Source of the DNA: CAVRCA01 sp963719345
Lineage (GTDB): Bacteria; Pseudomonadota; Alphaproteobacteria; Acetobacterales; Acetobacteraceae
Length of the DNA stretch: 64,000 nt
Assembly: GCA_963719345.1 (NCBI GenBank)
Contig: CAVRCA010000001.1
Coordinates: 186,001-250,000 of the forward strand
Reading direction: 5' to 3'
Shown here piece by piece: positions 15,236-24,864 of the stretch (its first letter is position 1; each line of letters starts with the position of its first letter). A model generated the notes under the pieces. The model worked only from the letters and a program-made list of their open reading frames with translations. It was not told the origin of the DNA and searched no databases. Both the position numbers and the translations under genes were made by a program.

Positions 15236-16549
15236 GTGACGGCGGGGCGGTTCCTTGGGTCCGTCCGGGCCCGGGTCGCCGTGTTGCTGGCGTTGGCCGC
15301 GTTCCCGCTCCTCATCACGGCAGCGGGACTGTCGTACGAGGCCTACCGGCAGGATCTGAACCGGGCGGTGCGTCCCGACATGCGGACGTGGAGTTTGCAC
15401 TCGGATGGTCACGCTGTCGGGACCGGGGAGGATCGCCCCGGCGATCTGCCGCCGGCCGGCCGACTGCCCTCTATCGTTGCCGACGCTGGTGCTGCCTCGA
15501 CCATGCTGTCCCGGTCCGGGGAGCCGTTCGCGTACGAGGTGCGCCGCTTGCGCGACGGCCAGTTGCTGCTGGTCGGCAACCCAGCGGACGGGGGCGCCGC
15601 GGCCCGCTCCGACCTCATGCGCCACGCCGCCGTCATCGGGCTGACCCTGCTGATCGGGATGGCGATCGCCTATGCCGGGACCAACCGCACCATGGTGCTG
15701 CCGCTCCGTCGCCTGACCGACGCCGTCGAGCACTGGCGCGACACCGGCGTGTTTGAAAGCGGCCCCATCGAGGAGATGCCGGACGAGTTGGCGACTTTCT
15801 CCCGTGCCTTCGCGCAGGCCGCAGGAGCGCTGGCCGAGCACGAGCGCGAGTTGGCGGAGGCAGGCTCGCGGCAGGAGCTGCTCATGCAGGAGATCCACCA
15901 CCGCGTGAAGAACAACCTGCAGATCGTCGCCAGTCTGCTCAATCTGCAAGCCAGCCGGATCAGGGTGCCGGCAGCCAAGGCCGAGTTCCAGGCGGCGCGT
16001 GACCGGGTCCGCGCGCTGGCGACGTTGCACCGGCATCTCTACACGGAGGGCAAGCTGCGCACCATCAACATGCGCATATTCCTGCTGGAGCTCTGCGGCC
16101 AGCTGTTCCAGGCGATGGGCGAGCGGGAAGGCGACCGCATCCAGCTTTTGGTCGATGCCGTGCCGCTCGAGATGGCCAGCGATCAGGCCGTGCCCCTGTC
16201 GCTGATCGTGACGGAGGCGGTAAGCAACTCCGTCAAGTATGCGTTCCCTGGCGGTCGTCGAGGACATGTCGCGGTCCGCTTCTCGGTGGAGGGGGATACG
16301 GCCCATCTGGTCATCGAGGATGACGGCGTCGGCACGTCCACGGAGAAGGGCGACAGCGAGACCGGGCCGCGCGACGGGCTGGGGATCCAGCTCATCCGCG
16401 GGTTCGCCCGTCAGCTCAAGGCCGAGTTGCGGGTCACCGACGGCAACGGAACGCGCTACGAGGTCGACATCCCCACCCAGCCTGGGACACACGACGGCGC
16501 TGCCACGCAAGAGACGGCCGGCTCCGCCGCATTGCGCCAGGCGGGCTGA
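15236..16549 (+). CDS. Membrane histidine kinase, HisKA_2 (HRxxN) family, GSR-linked
   Basis: About 437 residues from the GTG at 15236 (a TTG at 15191 inside nepR is the alternative). Layout: TM1 at about 13-31 (VAVLLALAAFPLLITAAG), a ~95-residue periplasmic sensor region, TM2 at about 131-148, a HAMP-like linker (PLRRLTDAVEHWRD), a coiled stretch, then the dimerisation/phosphotransfer helix EIHHRVKNNLQIVASLLNLQ (phospho-His about 222) and an HATPase with VTEAVSNSVKYAFPGG, IEDDGVG and GLGIQLIRGF. Kinases of this class phosphorylate PhyR (PhyK-like), and the position next to nepR supports that role. The sensed signal is unknown. Confidence 0.9.
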   Translation: MTAGRFLGSVRARVAVLLALAAFPLLITAAGLSYEAYRQDLNRAVRPDMRTWSLHSDGHAVGTGEDRPGDLPPAGRLPSIVADAGAASTMLSRSGEPFAYEVRRLRDGQLLLVGNPADGGAAARSDLMRHAAVIGLTLLIGMAIAYAGTNRTMVLPLRRLTDAVEHWRDTGVFESGPIEEMPDELATFSRAFAQAAGALAEHERELAEAGSRQELLMQEIHHRVKNNLQIVASLLNLQASRIRVPAAKAEFQAARDRVRALATLHRHLYTEGKLRTINMRIFLLELCGQLFQAMGEREGDRIQLLVDAVPLEMASDQAVPLSLIVTEAVSNSVKYAFPGGRRGHVAVRFSVEGDTAHLVIEDDGVGTSTEKGDSETGPRDGLGIQLIRGFARQLKAELRVTDGNGTRYEVDIPTQPGTHDGAATQETAGSAALRQAG

Positions 16550-16824
16550 CCGCGGCGACACCGGCGATCCGGAGCAATGCGACTGCGGCCGCCGCTATGT
16601 TGCGTTGGCAAATCGTATGTTGCCCCCGATTGGTAAAATTCTCGGTAGGTTCCGGTAAAGTTGCCGAGATGATCCGCGCCGCCGGCTGCTTCGAACCCCT
16701 TCCGAAATGATCGGCGAAGAACAAGCCGAGAACGCCGATGGCTTGGCGACGGCGCGCGGAGGTTTGTCCCTCCCCGATTTGGCAATGGGTGTCATTTTCC
16801 CGAATCGTGCATTAATCCCCCCGC
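16550..16824. promoter_or_regulatory. Control region upstream of cydDC with paired TATGTTGC repeats
   Basis: 275 bp without a gene. The octamer TATGTTGC occurs at 16596-16603 and again at 16616-16623, exactly 20 bp apart, so both copies would face the same side of the helix. Downstream is an A/T-richer stretch (16631-16660) with GGTA repeated three times, which could hold the cydD promoter. No FNR-type TTGAT-N4-ATCAA site is visible. Regulator identity is unknown. Confidence 0.4.
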
Positions 16825-18522
16825 ATGGCTGACGATCGAACCGGAGTGCGCAAGCGCGCCGCGCGGGACTGGTTGAGGGCGCAGGCCCGTCAGGGACGCA
16901 GGACCGCTCGCCCGGTGGTCGCGATGGGGCTGCTCTCCACCGCCTGCGCCGTGGGACAGGCCTATTGTGCGGCGCAAATCCTCTATCGCGCGTTTTCCGG
17001 CCGGCCCGCGCTGGGACTGATGATCGGGTTCGCGCTCCTGGCGCTCGGCCGCGCCGCGGTGTCGCTTGTCTCCGAGCGCGCGGCGTTCGCGGCGGGGTCG
17101 GCGGCGCGTCGCCGTCTGCGGACCGATGGGTTGACGGCGATGCTGCATGCCGGGCCCGAGCAGTTGCGCCTCCGCCACTCGGGCGAGCTCGCCGCCACGA
17201 TCGTCGACCGGATCGAGGCGCTGGACGGCTTGTTTTCCCGCTGGCTGCCGGCGTCCGTGCTGGCGATCGCCGCGCCTTGCCTGGTTCTCCTGGCCGCGCT
17301 CTGGGCCGATCCGGTCGCGGCAGCGGTGTTGGCGCTCACCGGGGCGCTGGTTCCGGTGGCGATGGCGGCCGCCGGTCTTGGCGCCGCCGCCGCCTCGCGT
17401 CGGCAGTTCCTGGCCTTGGCCCGGCTGCAGGCACGCTTCCTCGACCGCATCCGCGGCATCACGACCATCGTCATGAGCGGGCGTGCGGAGGACGAGGCGC
17501 GCGCGCTCGCTGCCTCGGCGGACGAGCTCAGGCGGCGGACCATGCGCGTCCTGCGGGTCGCCTTTCTCTCGTCCGTGGCGCTCGACCTCGCGGCGGTGCT
17601 GGCCCTGGTCGTGCTGGCCCTCCGCTATGGCATCGGATTGCGCAGCGGGCATCTGGCGAACCCCGGCTTGGCCCTGTTCGTGCTGCTGTTGGTGCCGGAA
17701 TTCTTTGCGCCGCTGCGCGCGTTTGCCGCCGCCTACCAGGATCGGATGCAGGCGGCCGGGGCAGCCGAGGCGTTGCTCGACCTGCCGCCGCCCATCGTCG
17801 AGGAGAACGCCCGGCCGCGCGTGGTCCGCACCGTGGCGGCGCAAGGTGTCAGCGTCGCCTTCGAGGACGTGCGGCTGACCTGGGATCCGGCACGCGGGCC
17901 GGCGCTCGACGGTCTGTCGTTCCGGCTGGCCGCTGGCGAAACGCTGGTACTGGCCGGCCCTTCGGGCGCCGGCAAGTCCACCGTGATCGAGATCCTGCTC
18001 GGGTTCGCCAAACCCGATTCCGGCCGCGTCACCCTCAATGGCGCCGACATCGCCGACCTCGTGCCGCAGGCCTTGTCCCGGATCACCGCCTGGATCGGTC
18101 AGCGTCCGATCCTGTTCGCCGGCTCGATCCGCGAGAACATCGCCTTTGCCCGCCCCGAGGCAAGCGGGGCCGAGGTGGAGGAGGCGGCGCGGGCCGCCCG
18201 CGTCGACAGCTTTGCCCAGGTGCTGCCGGCCGGCTTGGACACCGTCATCGGCGAGGGCGGCTACGGCTTGTCCGGCGGCCAGGCGCAGCGGATCGCGATC
18301 GCGCGCGCGTTCCTGAGGAACGTGCCGCTGCTGCTGCTCGATGAGCCGACCGCGCATCTCGATCCGGCGACCGAAGCGGAGGTGCTCGACAGCCTGCGCC
18401 GTCTCGGCATCGGGCGGACGGTGATCCTGGCCAGCCATGCGGCCGCCGCGCACGCCTTTGCCGGCCGTCGGCTGGACATCGTCGCCGGTCGGGTCGCCGC
18501 CGCCGCGCGAGGGGCCGCATGA
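16825..18522 (+). CDS. cydD: Thiol reductant ABC exporter subunit CydD
   Basis: 565 residues: six membrane segments in the first ~300 residues, then an ATPase with Walker A GPSGAGKST, signature LSGGQAQRIAIARAF and Walker B LLLLDEPTAHLD. CydDC exports glutathione and cysteine to the periplasm and is needed for assembly of cytochrome bd and periplasmic cytochromes. The arrangement cydD then cydC, joined by ATGA at 18519-18522, supports the assignment. No cydAB is in this window. All transporter motifs look complete. Confidence 0.93.
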   Translation: MADDRTGVRKRAARDWLRAQARQGRRTARPVVAMGLLSTACAVGQAYCAAQILYRAFSGRPALGLMIGFALLALGRAAVSLVSERAAFAAGSAARRRLRTDGLTAMLHAGPEQLRLRHSGELAATIVDRIEALDGLFSRWLPASVLAIAAPCLVLLAALWADPVAAAVLALTGALVPVAMAAAGLGAAAASRRQFLALARLQARFLDRIRGITTIVMSGRAEDEARALAASADELRRRTMRVLRVAFLSSVALDLAAVLALVVLALRYGIGLRSGHLANPGLALFVLLLVPEFFAPLRAFAAAYQDRMQAAGAAEALLDLPPPIVEENARPRVVRTVAAQGVSVAFEDVRLTWDPARGPALDGLSFRLAAGETLVLAGPSGAGKSTVIEILLGFAKPDSGRVTLNGADIADLVPQALSRITAWIGQRPILFAGSIRENIAFARPEASGAEVEEAARAARVDSFAQVLPAGLDTVIGEGGYGLSGGQAQRIAIARAFLRNVPLLLLDEPTAHLDPATEAEVLDSLRRLGIGRTVILASHAAAAHAFAGRRLDIVAGRVAAAARGAA

Positions 18523-20147
18523 GGCCGCTGCTGCGGGTGCTGTGGCTCTGGCGCGGCGAGGCCGGCTGGCTGATCGCCGGGGCCGTGGTCACCGTTGCCG
18601 CGCTCGCCTCGGGTGTGGCGCTGATGACCCTGTCCGGGGCGATGCTCGCCGCCGGCGCGGCCGGGGGGCTGCTGGTCGCACCGGTGCTGCTGCGCCGCGT
18701 CGGCATCGCCCGCGTGCTGCTGCGCTATTTCGAGCGGCTGACCACCCATCAGGCGACGTTCCGGGCGCTGGCGTCGCTTCGGGTGTGGTTCTTCCGCGGT
18801 CTGACCCGCAGCGCCGCCGGCGGTCTCGGTTTCCGCCGTGCCGGCGACACGTTGAGCCGACTCGTCGCCGACGTGGAGGCGCTTGATGGGCTCTATATCG
18901 GCGTCCTGCTGCCGCTCGGCTGCGCGGTGTTGCTGCTGCCTGCCCTGGCCGTGCTGATCGGCCGGCGGGAGCCCGCGCTCGCCGGGGTGATCGCCGGGCT
19001 GTTCGTGCTGGGCGGCTTCGGCCTGCCGTGGGTCGCCATGCGGATCACCCGCGGTGCCGCCGGCCGGATGCGCCAGGCGGCGGCCGGGCTGCGTATCGCC
19101 GCCCTCGATGCGTTGACCGGGTTGCGGGAAGTGCGCGCGTTCGGCGCCGAAGGCCGCATGCTGGCACAGGTGCAGGCGCGGGAGGGGACGCTGCTGGCCG
19201 CCCAGCACGAGGTCGCCGGCCGTCTGGCGTGGGCCACCGCCGGGGCATTCCTGTGCAGCCAGCTCGCCATACTGGCGGTGCTGGTCGCCGCCGGAGTGGA
19301 TCTGGTCGGCGCCGTGGCGGCGGCGTTCCTGGTGGTTGCCGCTTTCGAGACGATGGGCGGCCTGGCCCGCGCCGGCGCGCTTGCCGGCAACGCCGCCGTG
19401 GCCGCCCGCCGGGTGCTGGAAGCGGCGGAAGCCCCCGCCGCCGTGCCCGACCCGGTCCGGCCGGCTCCGCTTCCCGCCGGTTCGGCGCTGCGGTTCGAGG
19501 CGATCCATTTCGGCTGGCAGCCCGAGCGGCCGCCCGTGTTCGACGGGCTGACCCTCGACGTGCCGCAGGGCAGCCGCGTCGCCATCCTCGGCCCCTCGGG
19601 CGCCGGGAAATCGACGCTCGCCGCCCTGGCCTTGAAACTGGCGGCACCGCAACAAGGGCGGGTGCTGCTCGGCGGGGTCGACGTCGCGACCCTGAAAGCG
19701 GCCGACGTGCGCGCGCGCATCGGCTGGATGAGCCAGGCGACCCATCTGTTCGACGACACAATCCGCGCCAATCTGCTTCTGGCCCGCCCGGACGCGGACG
19801 ACGCGGCGCTGTGGGCTGCCCTGGATGCGGCACGGATCGGCGAACTGGTCCGCGCGCTGCCGGTCGGGCTCGACTCCTGGGTCGGGGAGGGCGGGGCGCG
19901 GTTCTCCGGCGGCCAGGGTCGCCGCCTCGTCCTGGCCCGCGCCCTGCTGTCCGCCGCCCCGGTGCTGATCCTCGATGAACCTTGCGCCGGTCTCGACGAG
20001 GAGACCGAGCGCGCCTTCCTCGCGACGCTGAACGAGGTGGCCGGCGACCGCACCGTCATTCTGATTCTGCACCGCATCATCGGGGTCGAACGGCTCGACC
20101 GGATCTGGCGTCTCTCGGCGGGACGGGCGCTGGCCGCGGCGGCGTGA
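18519..20147 (+). CDS. cydC: Thiol reductant ABC exporter subunit CydC
   Basis: 542 residues. The membrane domain includes the CydC-like RRVGIARVLLRYFERLTTHQ and FRALASLRVWFFRGL; the ATPase has GPSGAGKST, FSGGQGRRLVLARALL (a slightly altered signature) and LILDEPCAGLD, with the switch His in ILILHR. It forms the heterodimeric exporter with CydD, whose stop overlaps its start. It is followed 69 bp later by a small lipoprotein gene. Confidence 0.92.
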   Translation: MRPLLRVLWLWRGEAGWLIAGAVVTVAALASGVALMTLSGAMLAAGAAGGLLVAPVLLRRVGIARVLLRYFERLTTHQATFRALASLRVWFFRGLTRSAAGGLGFRRAGDTLSRLVADVEALDGLYIGVLLPLGCAVLLLPALAVLIGRREPALAGVIAGLFVLGGFGLPWVAMRITRGAAGRMRQAAAGLRIAALDALTGLREVRAFGAEGRMLAQVQAREGTLLAAQHEVAGRLAWATAGAFLCSQLAILAVLVAAGVDLVGAVAAAFLVVAAFETMGGLARAGALAGNAAVAARRVLEAAEAPAAVPDPVRPAPLPAGSALRFEAIHFGWQPERPPVFDGLTLDVPQGSRVAILGPSGAGKSTLAALALKLAAPQQGRVLLGGVDVATLKAADVRARIGWMSQATHLFDDTIRANLLLARPDADDAALWAALDAARIGELVRALPVGLDSWVGEGGARFSGGQGRRLVLARALLSAAPVLILDEPCAGLDEETERAFLATLNEVAGDRTVILILHRIIGVERLDRIWRLSAGRALAAAA

Positions 20148-20215
20148 CGTGGTTGACGACGCAACCACCGGGCGGCAGGTAGGGTGCCAACTTACCTATT
20201 TGTAGGGAATCGGTC

Positions 20216-20596
20216 ATGCGCCGCCTCGCCGTCTCGCTCCTGTTCTGCCTCGCCGCCTGCACGGCGAGCCCGCCGGCGTCGCAGCGGCTCGTCGTGTTCT
20301 TCCAGGAATGGTCGGCGGCGCTCGACGACAACGCCCTGGCGACGATCTCCACGGCGGCGCAGTGGGCCAAGGAGCATCCTGGCGAACTGGTGAAGGTTAC
20401 GGGCTACGCCGACCCGACCGGCAGCCAGCAGGCGAACGTCGACATGTCGCGCGCCCGCGCCCAGGTCGTGCTCGACCAACTCATGCGGGACGGCGTGCCC
20501 CGCGGTCGGATCGTGACCGCCGCGCGCGGGCCGACCGACTTCACCGTGAGCAGCCAGGAGAGTCGCCGGGTCGAGATCGCCGTGCAGGGCATGTGA
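20216..20596 (+). CDS. OmpA-like lipoprotein
   Basis: 126 residues. An N-terminal lipoprotein signal ends in LFCLAAC, with acylation expected on that Cys. The rest is one OmpA C-terminal (peptidoglycan-binding) domain: VFFQEWSAALDD, VKVTGYADPTGSQQANVDMS, RARAQVVLDQLMRDGV and the closing ESRRVEIAV. Such proteins tether outer membrane to peptidoglycan. It is smaller than Pal and there are no tol genes nearby, so it is an accessory Pal-like protein. The stop is 14 bp before recQ, suggesting co-transcription. Confidence 0.85.
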   Translation: MRRLAVSLLFCLAACTASPPASQRLVVFFQEWSAALDDNALATISTAAQWAKEHPGELVKVTGYADPTGSQQANVDMSRARAQVVLDQLMRDGVPRGRIVTAARGPTDFTVSSQESRRVEIAVQGM

Positions 20597-20612
20597 CATT
20601 CCGGCCGGCCGC

Positions 20613-22433
20613 GTGCTGACGCGCCAGCCCGGCGACCCCGCCGAGATCGTCCGCCGGGTCTTCGGTTTTCCGGGGTTTCGCGGCCTGCAGGAGCAGGTGA
20701 TCCACCGCGTAGTGCAGGGCGGCGATGCGCTCGTGCTGATGCCGACCGGCGGTGGCAAGAGCCTGTGCTACCAGGTTCCCGCCTTGTCCCGGCCGGGAAC
20801 GGCGGTGGTGATCTCGCCCCTGATCGCGCTGATGAACGATCAGGTCGCGGCACTGCGCCAACTCGGCGTGTCGGCTGCGGCCCTGCACTCCGACCTCGAT
20901 CCCGAGGAGGCGCGCCAAGTCGTGCGGGATCTCAACGACGGACGCCTCGACCTGCTCTACGTCTCGCCCGAGCGCCTGCTGACCGATGGGACTTTGGAGC
21001 GCCTGTCGCGCCTCACACTCGCCTTGTTCGCGATCGACGAGGCACATTGCGTCTCGCAGTGGGGACACGAGTTCCGACCGGAGTATCGCGCACTCGCCTG
21101 TTTGCCCGTCCGCTTCCCCGGCGTGCCGCGCCTCGCCCTGACCGCGACTGCCGATCCGCGTACGCGCGCCGACATCCTCCAGGCGCTTGGGATGGCCGAC
21201 GCTGCGGTGTTCACCGCGAGCTTCCATCGTCCGAATCTGGCGATCGCCGCGCAGCCCAAGGTGGGCGAGACCGCGCAGCTCATCGACATGCTTGAGCAGC
21301 ATACCGATGCGTGCGGCATCGTCTATTGCGGCAGCCGGGCGAAAACCGAGCGCGTCGCCGCCCGGCTGCGCGATCGGGGACTACCGGCGATCGCCTTCCA
21401 CGCCGGGCTGGAGCGCGAGGAAAAGCGCGCCGGGCTCGACCGCTTCCGCTCCGGCGAGCCGGTGATCGTGGTCGCGACGATCGCCTTCGGCATGGGCATC
21501 GACCGGCCGGACGTGCGTTTCGTCGTGCATCTCGACATGCCGGACAGCCCGGAAGCCTACTACCAGCAGATCGGCCGCGCCGGCCGCGACGGCGACCCAG
21601 CGCACACGCTGCTGCTATACGGCGGCGAGGACATCGCCCGCGCGCGTCACTGGCTGGCGCAGTCCGCCGCTCCCGAGGCGCAGAAACGGGTCATGCGCGA
21701 ACGGCTCGAGGCGATGATCGCGCTCACCGAGACAACCGTCTGCCGCACGCAATCGCTGCTCGCCTGTTTCGGCGAGGCGCTGGCCGCCCCGTGCGGCCAC
21801 TGCGACAACTGCGCCAACCCCGTCGGCGTGTTCGACGGCTCGACCGAGGCGCAAAAGGTGCTTTCGGCGGTCTACCGCACCGGCCAGATGTTCGGCGCCT
21901 TGCACATCGTCTCGGTGTTGCGCGGGCAGAAGACGGACATGGTGCTGCGCCATCACCACGATGCGCTGCCGACGTTCGGCATCGGCGCCGACCGGTCGGT
22001 GGCCTTCTGGCGCGGCGTCATCCGCCAGCTCATCGCGCTCGGCGCGTTGCGTACCGAGGCCGGCGACTTCGCCAGTCTCGCGCTGGTGGCCGATCGCGCC
22101 CGGCCAATTCTGCGCGGCGAGGAGCGGGTGATGTTGCGTCAGGAGACCGAGCGCGCCCCCGCCGTCCGCAAGGAAAGACGTGCCGCTGCCGTCCTCGCCA
22201 TGCCTGCCGAAGCGAGCGGGCTGTTCGAGAGCCTGCGCGTCTGGCGCGCGGCCGAGGCAAAGGCGCAAGCCATCCCGCCCTACGTCATCTTCCACGATGT
22301 CGTGCTGCGCGAGATCGCCGCTGCCCGCCCACGCAGCCTGGCGGAGCTGGCGCAGATCAAAGGCGTGGGTTCATCCAAGCTGCAGCGTTACGGTCGCGCG
22401 CTGCTCGAAATCCTGTCCAGTGTGGCGGCGTAG
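20613..22433 (+). CDS. recQ: ATP-dependent DNA helicase RecQ
   Basis: 606 residues. Helicase motifs: GFRGLQEQVI (motif 0), MPTGGGKSLCYQ (Walker A), DEAHCVSQWGHEFRP (motif II plus the aromatic loop), TATADPRTR, YYQQIGRAGRDG (motif VI). A zinc-binding set follows (Cys of VCRTQSLLACFGE, then CGHCDNC), then a winged helix (MVLRHHHDALPTFGIG region) and a C-terminal HRDC domain (LAELAQIKGVGSSKLQRYG). RecQ unwinds recombination and replication intermediates. The start is GTG, chosen because it directly precedes the conserved N-terminal helix. It converges on the next gene with a 29-bp gap. Confidence 0.96.
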   Translation: MLTRQPGDPAEIVRRVFGFPGFRGLQEQVIHRVVQGGDALVLMPTGGGKSLCYQVPALSRPGTAVVISPLIALMNDQVAALRQLGVSAAALHSDLDPEEARQVVRDLNDGRLDLLYVSPERLLTDGTLERLSRLTLALFAIDEAHCVSQWGHEFRPEYRALACLPVRFPGVPRLALTATADPRTRADILQALGMADAAVFTASFHRPNLAIAAQPKVGETAQLIDMLEQHTDACGIVYCGSRAKTERVAARLRDRGLPAIAFHAGLEREEKRAGLDRFRSGEPVIVVATIAFGMGIDRPDVRFVVHLDMPDSPEAYYQQIGRAGRDGDPAHTLLLYGGEDIARARHWLAQSAAPEAQKRVMRERLEAMIALTETTVCRTQSLLACFGEALAAPCGHCDNCANPVGVFDGSTEAQKVLSAVYRTGQMFGALHIVSVLRGQKTDMVLRHHHDALPTFGIGADRSVAFWRGVIRQLIALGALRTEAGDFASLALVADRARPILRGEERVMLRQETERAPAVRKERRAAAVLAMPAEASGLFESLRVWRAAEAKAQAIPPYVIFHDVVLREIAAARPRSLAELAQIKGVGSSKLQRYGRALLEILSSVAA

Positions 22434-22462
22434 CCGACTGATGCGGGACGGCAATGCCCGGA

Positions 22463-23723
22463 CTACCGTTGCACGTCGCCGTACGGATACGTCACGTCGC
22501 CGTTCTTGAACTCCTGCGGCCAGAGGATGACCTCGGTTTTCGGGTCCTTGAACTGCTCGACGTCGTTGCCCTTCACGTTCTGGAATTGCACTTCAAGAAC
22601 GCGCTCGTGCGTCCATTCGCCGTTGTCGCCGAACTTGACTTCTCCCGCGACCGTCTTGAACGGGTGGCTGCGGATGTAGTCGGCGAGCTTTTCCTGATCG
22701 AGCGTCTTCGTCGCCTCGATCGCTTGGCCCAGCACCTGCAGGTTGGAGTAGGCGAATGGGGGCAGGTAATAGCCGAGCAGGTCCACGCCCGCCGCAGCCG
22801 ATTTCGCTTGATAGTTCTTCAGCAACGCCATTGCCTCGGGGCTGGCGAAGCCGGACACCGGCAGCCAGAAATCGTAATCGACGATGCCGTTCAGCAGCGG
22901 CCCGAGCTGCGTCTTGATCGCCGTCGCCTGTAGCCCGACCATGCCGCCGCCGAGCATTTTTGGCTTCAGGCCGACCTCGTTGGCGGCCCGGATCATGCCC
23001 ACCGTGTCGGGCGGGTAGGACGCGACGAACACGAGATCCGGGTTGGCTGCCTGGATGGCGCGGACAATGGGGGTGAAATCGGCGGTGCTGGGCGGATAGG
23101 TACGATCGTAGACGATCTTCAGCCCGGCCTGCTTGATCAGGTTGTGGGCGCCGTCAATCGCGTTGCGCGCGAACTCGGCGTCGGCGCCGACCACCGCGAC
23201 GGTCTGCGGCTTCGGGTTCTGCTGCATGGCGACCGCGAAGAAGCCGCGCGAGAACGCTTCCCGCGGTTCCGTCCCGCCGGTCGGCGTCATCGAAAAGTAT
23301 TTTGGGTATTTGAACTCGGTGTTCACGGCCAGGCCGAGCAGGCCGAGGAACAGCGCGTCGTGCTGCATCACCACGGGCAGGGCGGGAGCGACCATGTTGG
23401 TGGCATAGCCGCTGACCACGAAATCGACTTTGTCGACGTCGAGCAGCTTGGTGTAAATGCCGGGCACCAGCGACGGATTGCTCTGGTCGTCATAGTAGAC
23501 CGAGCTTCACGGGTCGCCCGAGCAGGCCGCCGCGGGCGTTGGTGTCGGCTTCCCAGATCTGCATGGCGAGCAGCGCCGACTTGCCGTTCGGCGCCAGCCC
23601 GCCGGTCTCCTCGATGCCGAAGCCGATGGTGATCGGATCGGCGGCCCGCGCACTCCCTGCACCGCCGGTCGCCAGCAGCAACGCTGCGAGCAACAGTTTC
23701 AGCCGGCGATGTCCGAGACGCAT
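22463..23723 (-). CDS. Branched-chain amino-acid-type ABC solute-binding protein, one-base frameshift
   Basis: Periplasmic binding protein (Peripla_BP_6 type), about 419 residues. It has a signal peptide (LLLAALLLATGGAGSARA), the start ITIGFGIEETGGLAPNGKSA and the family stretch GRPVKL then VYYDDQSNP. Those two parts are in different frames because of one extra C within 23500-23501 of the plus strand (CTCGGTCTAC on the coding strand where CTCGTCTAC restores the frame). The remainder (VVGADAEFARNAIDG, VRAIQAANPDLVFVASYPPD) is complete. No permease or ATPase genes adjoin it, so its transporter partners must be elsewhere. Ligand unknown; amides, amino acids and aromatic acids are typical. Confidence 0.85.
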
Positions 23724-23802
23724 CCCGCTTCCCCCGTGAAAGATATCGTTGGCCTCGATGCTAGATCGGGCCGGCCGGGGGCGCCAGAGCGTCACGAGAA
23801 AA

Positions 23803-24732
23803 TCAGTCGGGCTGGGTCGCCTTGTGGGCGAGCAGCGCCATCAGCCGACGATCGCGCCATTCCTGGCGGACGGCGTGCAGGTTCCGCGGCAGTTCCGCCC
23901 GACGCGCCGCCTCGAGCTCCGCGATCAGCCTGGGCGTCCACTTGCGCGGCTTCATCTGCTTCTGCAGGTCGGCGTAGAGCGGACCGTAGCGCTCGCAGTA
24001 ATCGGCCAGGCCACCCGGAGCGTTGAGGTCGATGGTCTCGAGCGGCCCCATGAACGCCCAGCGCAGGCCGAGTCCGTGCTTGATGGTGGCGTCGAGATCG
24101 GCGGGCGAGATCACCCCGTCGGCGACCAGTCGGAACGCCTCGGCCAGCAGCGCGCCCTGCAGCCGGTTGAGCGCGAACCCCTGGACTTCCCGGTTGACCG
24201 TCGCCGGCACCTGACCGGCCTGGACCATAAGGGCGCGGGTGCGCTCGACGATTTCGGCGTCGGTCCACGGGGCCGGGCAAAGCTCGACCAGCGGGATCAG
24301 ATAGGGCGGGTTCACCGGGTGGGCGACGAGACAGCGGGCGCGGCCGGCCAGGGCCTCGGTGTAGGCGCTGGCGGGGATGCCGCTCGACGAGCTGGCGATC
24401 ACGGTTTCCGGGGCGGCGGCACCGTCGAGCTGGGCGAACAGGGCCTGCTTGTCGGCCAGCCGTTCGGGGCCGTTCTCCTGGACGTGCGCGGCACCCGCCA
24501 CCGCTTCGTCGAGCGAGCGGACCGGCTGGATGCGGTGCAGGACGACCTCCGGCAGCTCGGGCAGCAGGCCGGCTTCGTGCAGCTCAGGCAGCCGGTCGGC
24601 GATGAACTGCAGCGCGGCGGGGATGGCGGCGGGCACCTTGTCCCACAGCCGGACGGCGAACCCGGCGCGGGCGAACACGATCGACCACGCCCGGCCGATC
24701 AGGCCCGCGCCGATGATGGCGACTTCGGTCAT
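23803..24732 (-). CDS. 3-hydroxyacyl-CoA dehydrogenase-like / L-gulonate dehydrogenase-like protein
   Basis: 309 residues. NAD-binding Rossmann start VAIIGAGLIGRAWSIVFARAG; the catalytic region VIASSSSGIPAS and RCLVAHPVNPPYLIPLVELC contains the active-site His. The C-terminal helical domain includes REVQGFALNRLQGALLAEA. This is the HADH family branch that includes lambda-crystallin/L-gulonate 3-dehydrogenase and carnitine dehydrogenase. Length fits the stand-alone dehydrogenases. Substrate cannot be fixed; the neighbouring hydroxyacid dehydrogenase, divergently transcribed, hints at hydroxy-acid metabolism. Confidence 0.82.
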   Translation of the reverse strand: MTEVAIIGAGLIGRAWSIVFARAGFAVRLWDKVPAAIPAALQFIADRLPELHEAGLLPELPEVVLHRIQPVRSLDEAVAGAAHVQENGPERLADKQALFAQLDGAAAPETVIASSSSGIPASAYTEALAGRARCLVAHPVNPPYLIPLVELCPAPWTDAEIVERTRALMVQAGQVPATVNREVQGFALNRLQGALLAEAFRLVADGVISPADLDATIKHGLGLRWAFMGPLETIDLNAPGGLADYCERYGPLYADLQKQMKPRKWTPRLIAELEAARRAELPRNLHAVRQEWRDRRLMALLAHKATQPD

Positions 24733-24864
24733 GTACTGGTCCGTCTTGGGTTGGACGGCGGATCACACCATCGGCGGCCGCTGCCGGCAACCGGGGAGGG
24801 GGGCGAGCGGCTTGCGTGCGCAGGCCTCGCGTTCCAGGCTGGGCGGAAGCAGGAGGAGGGGCGC

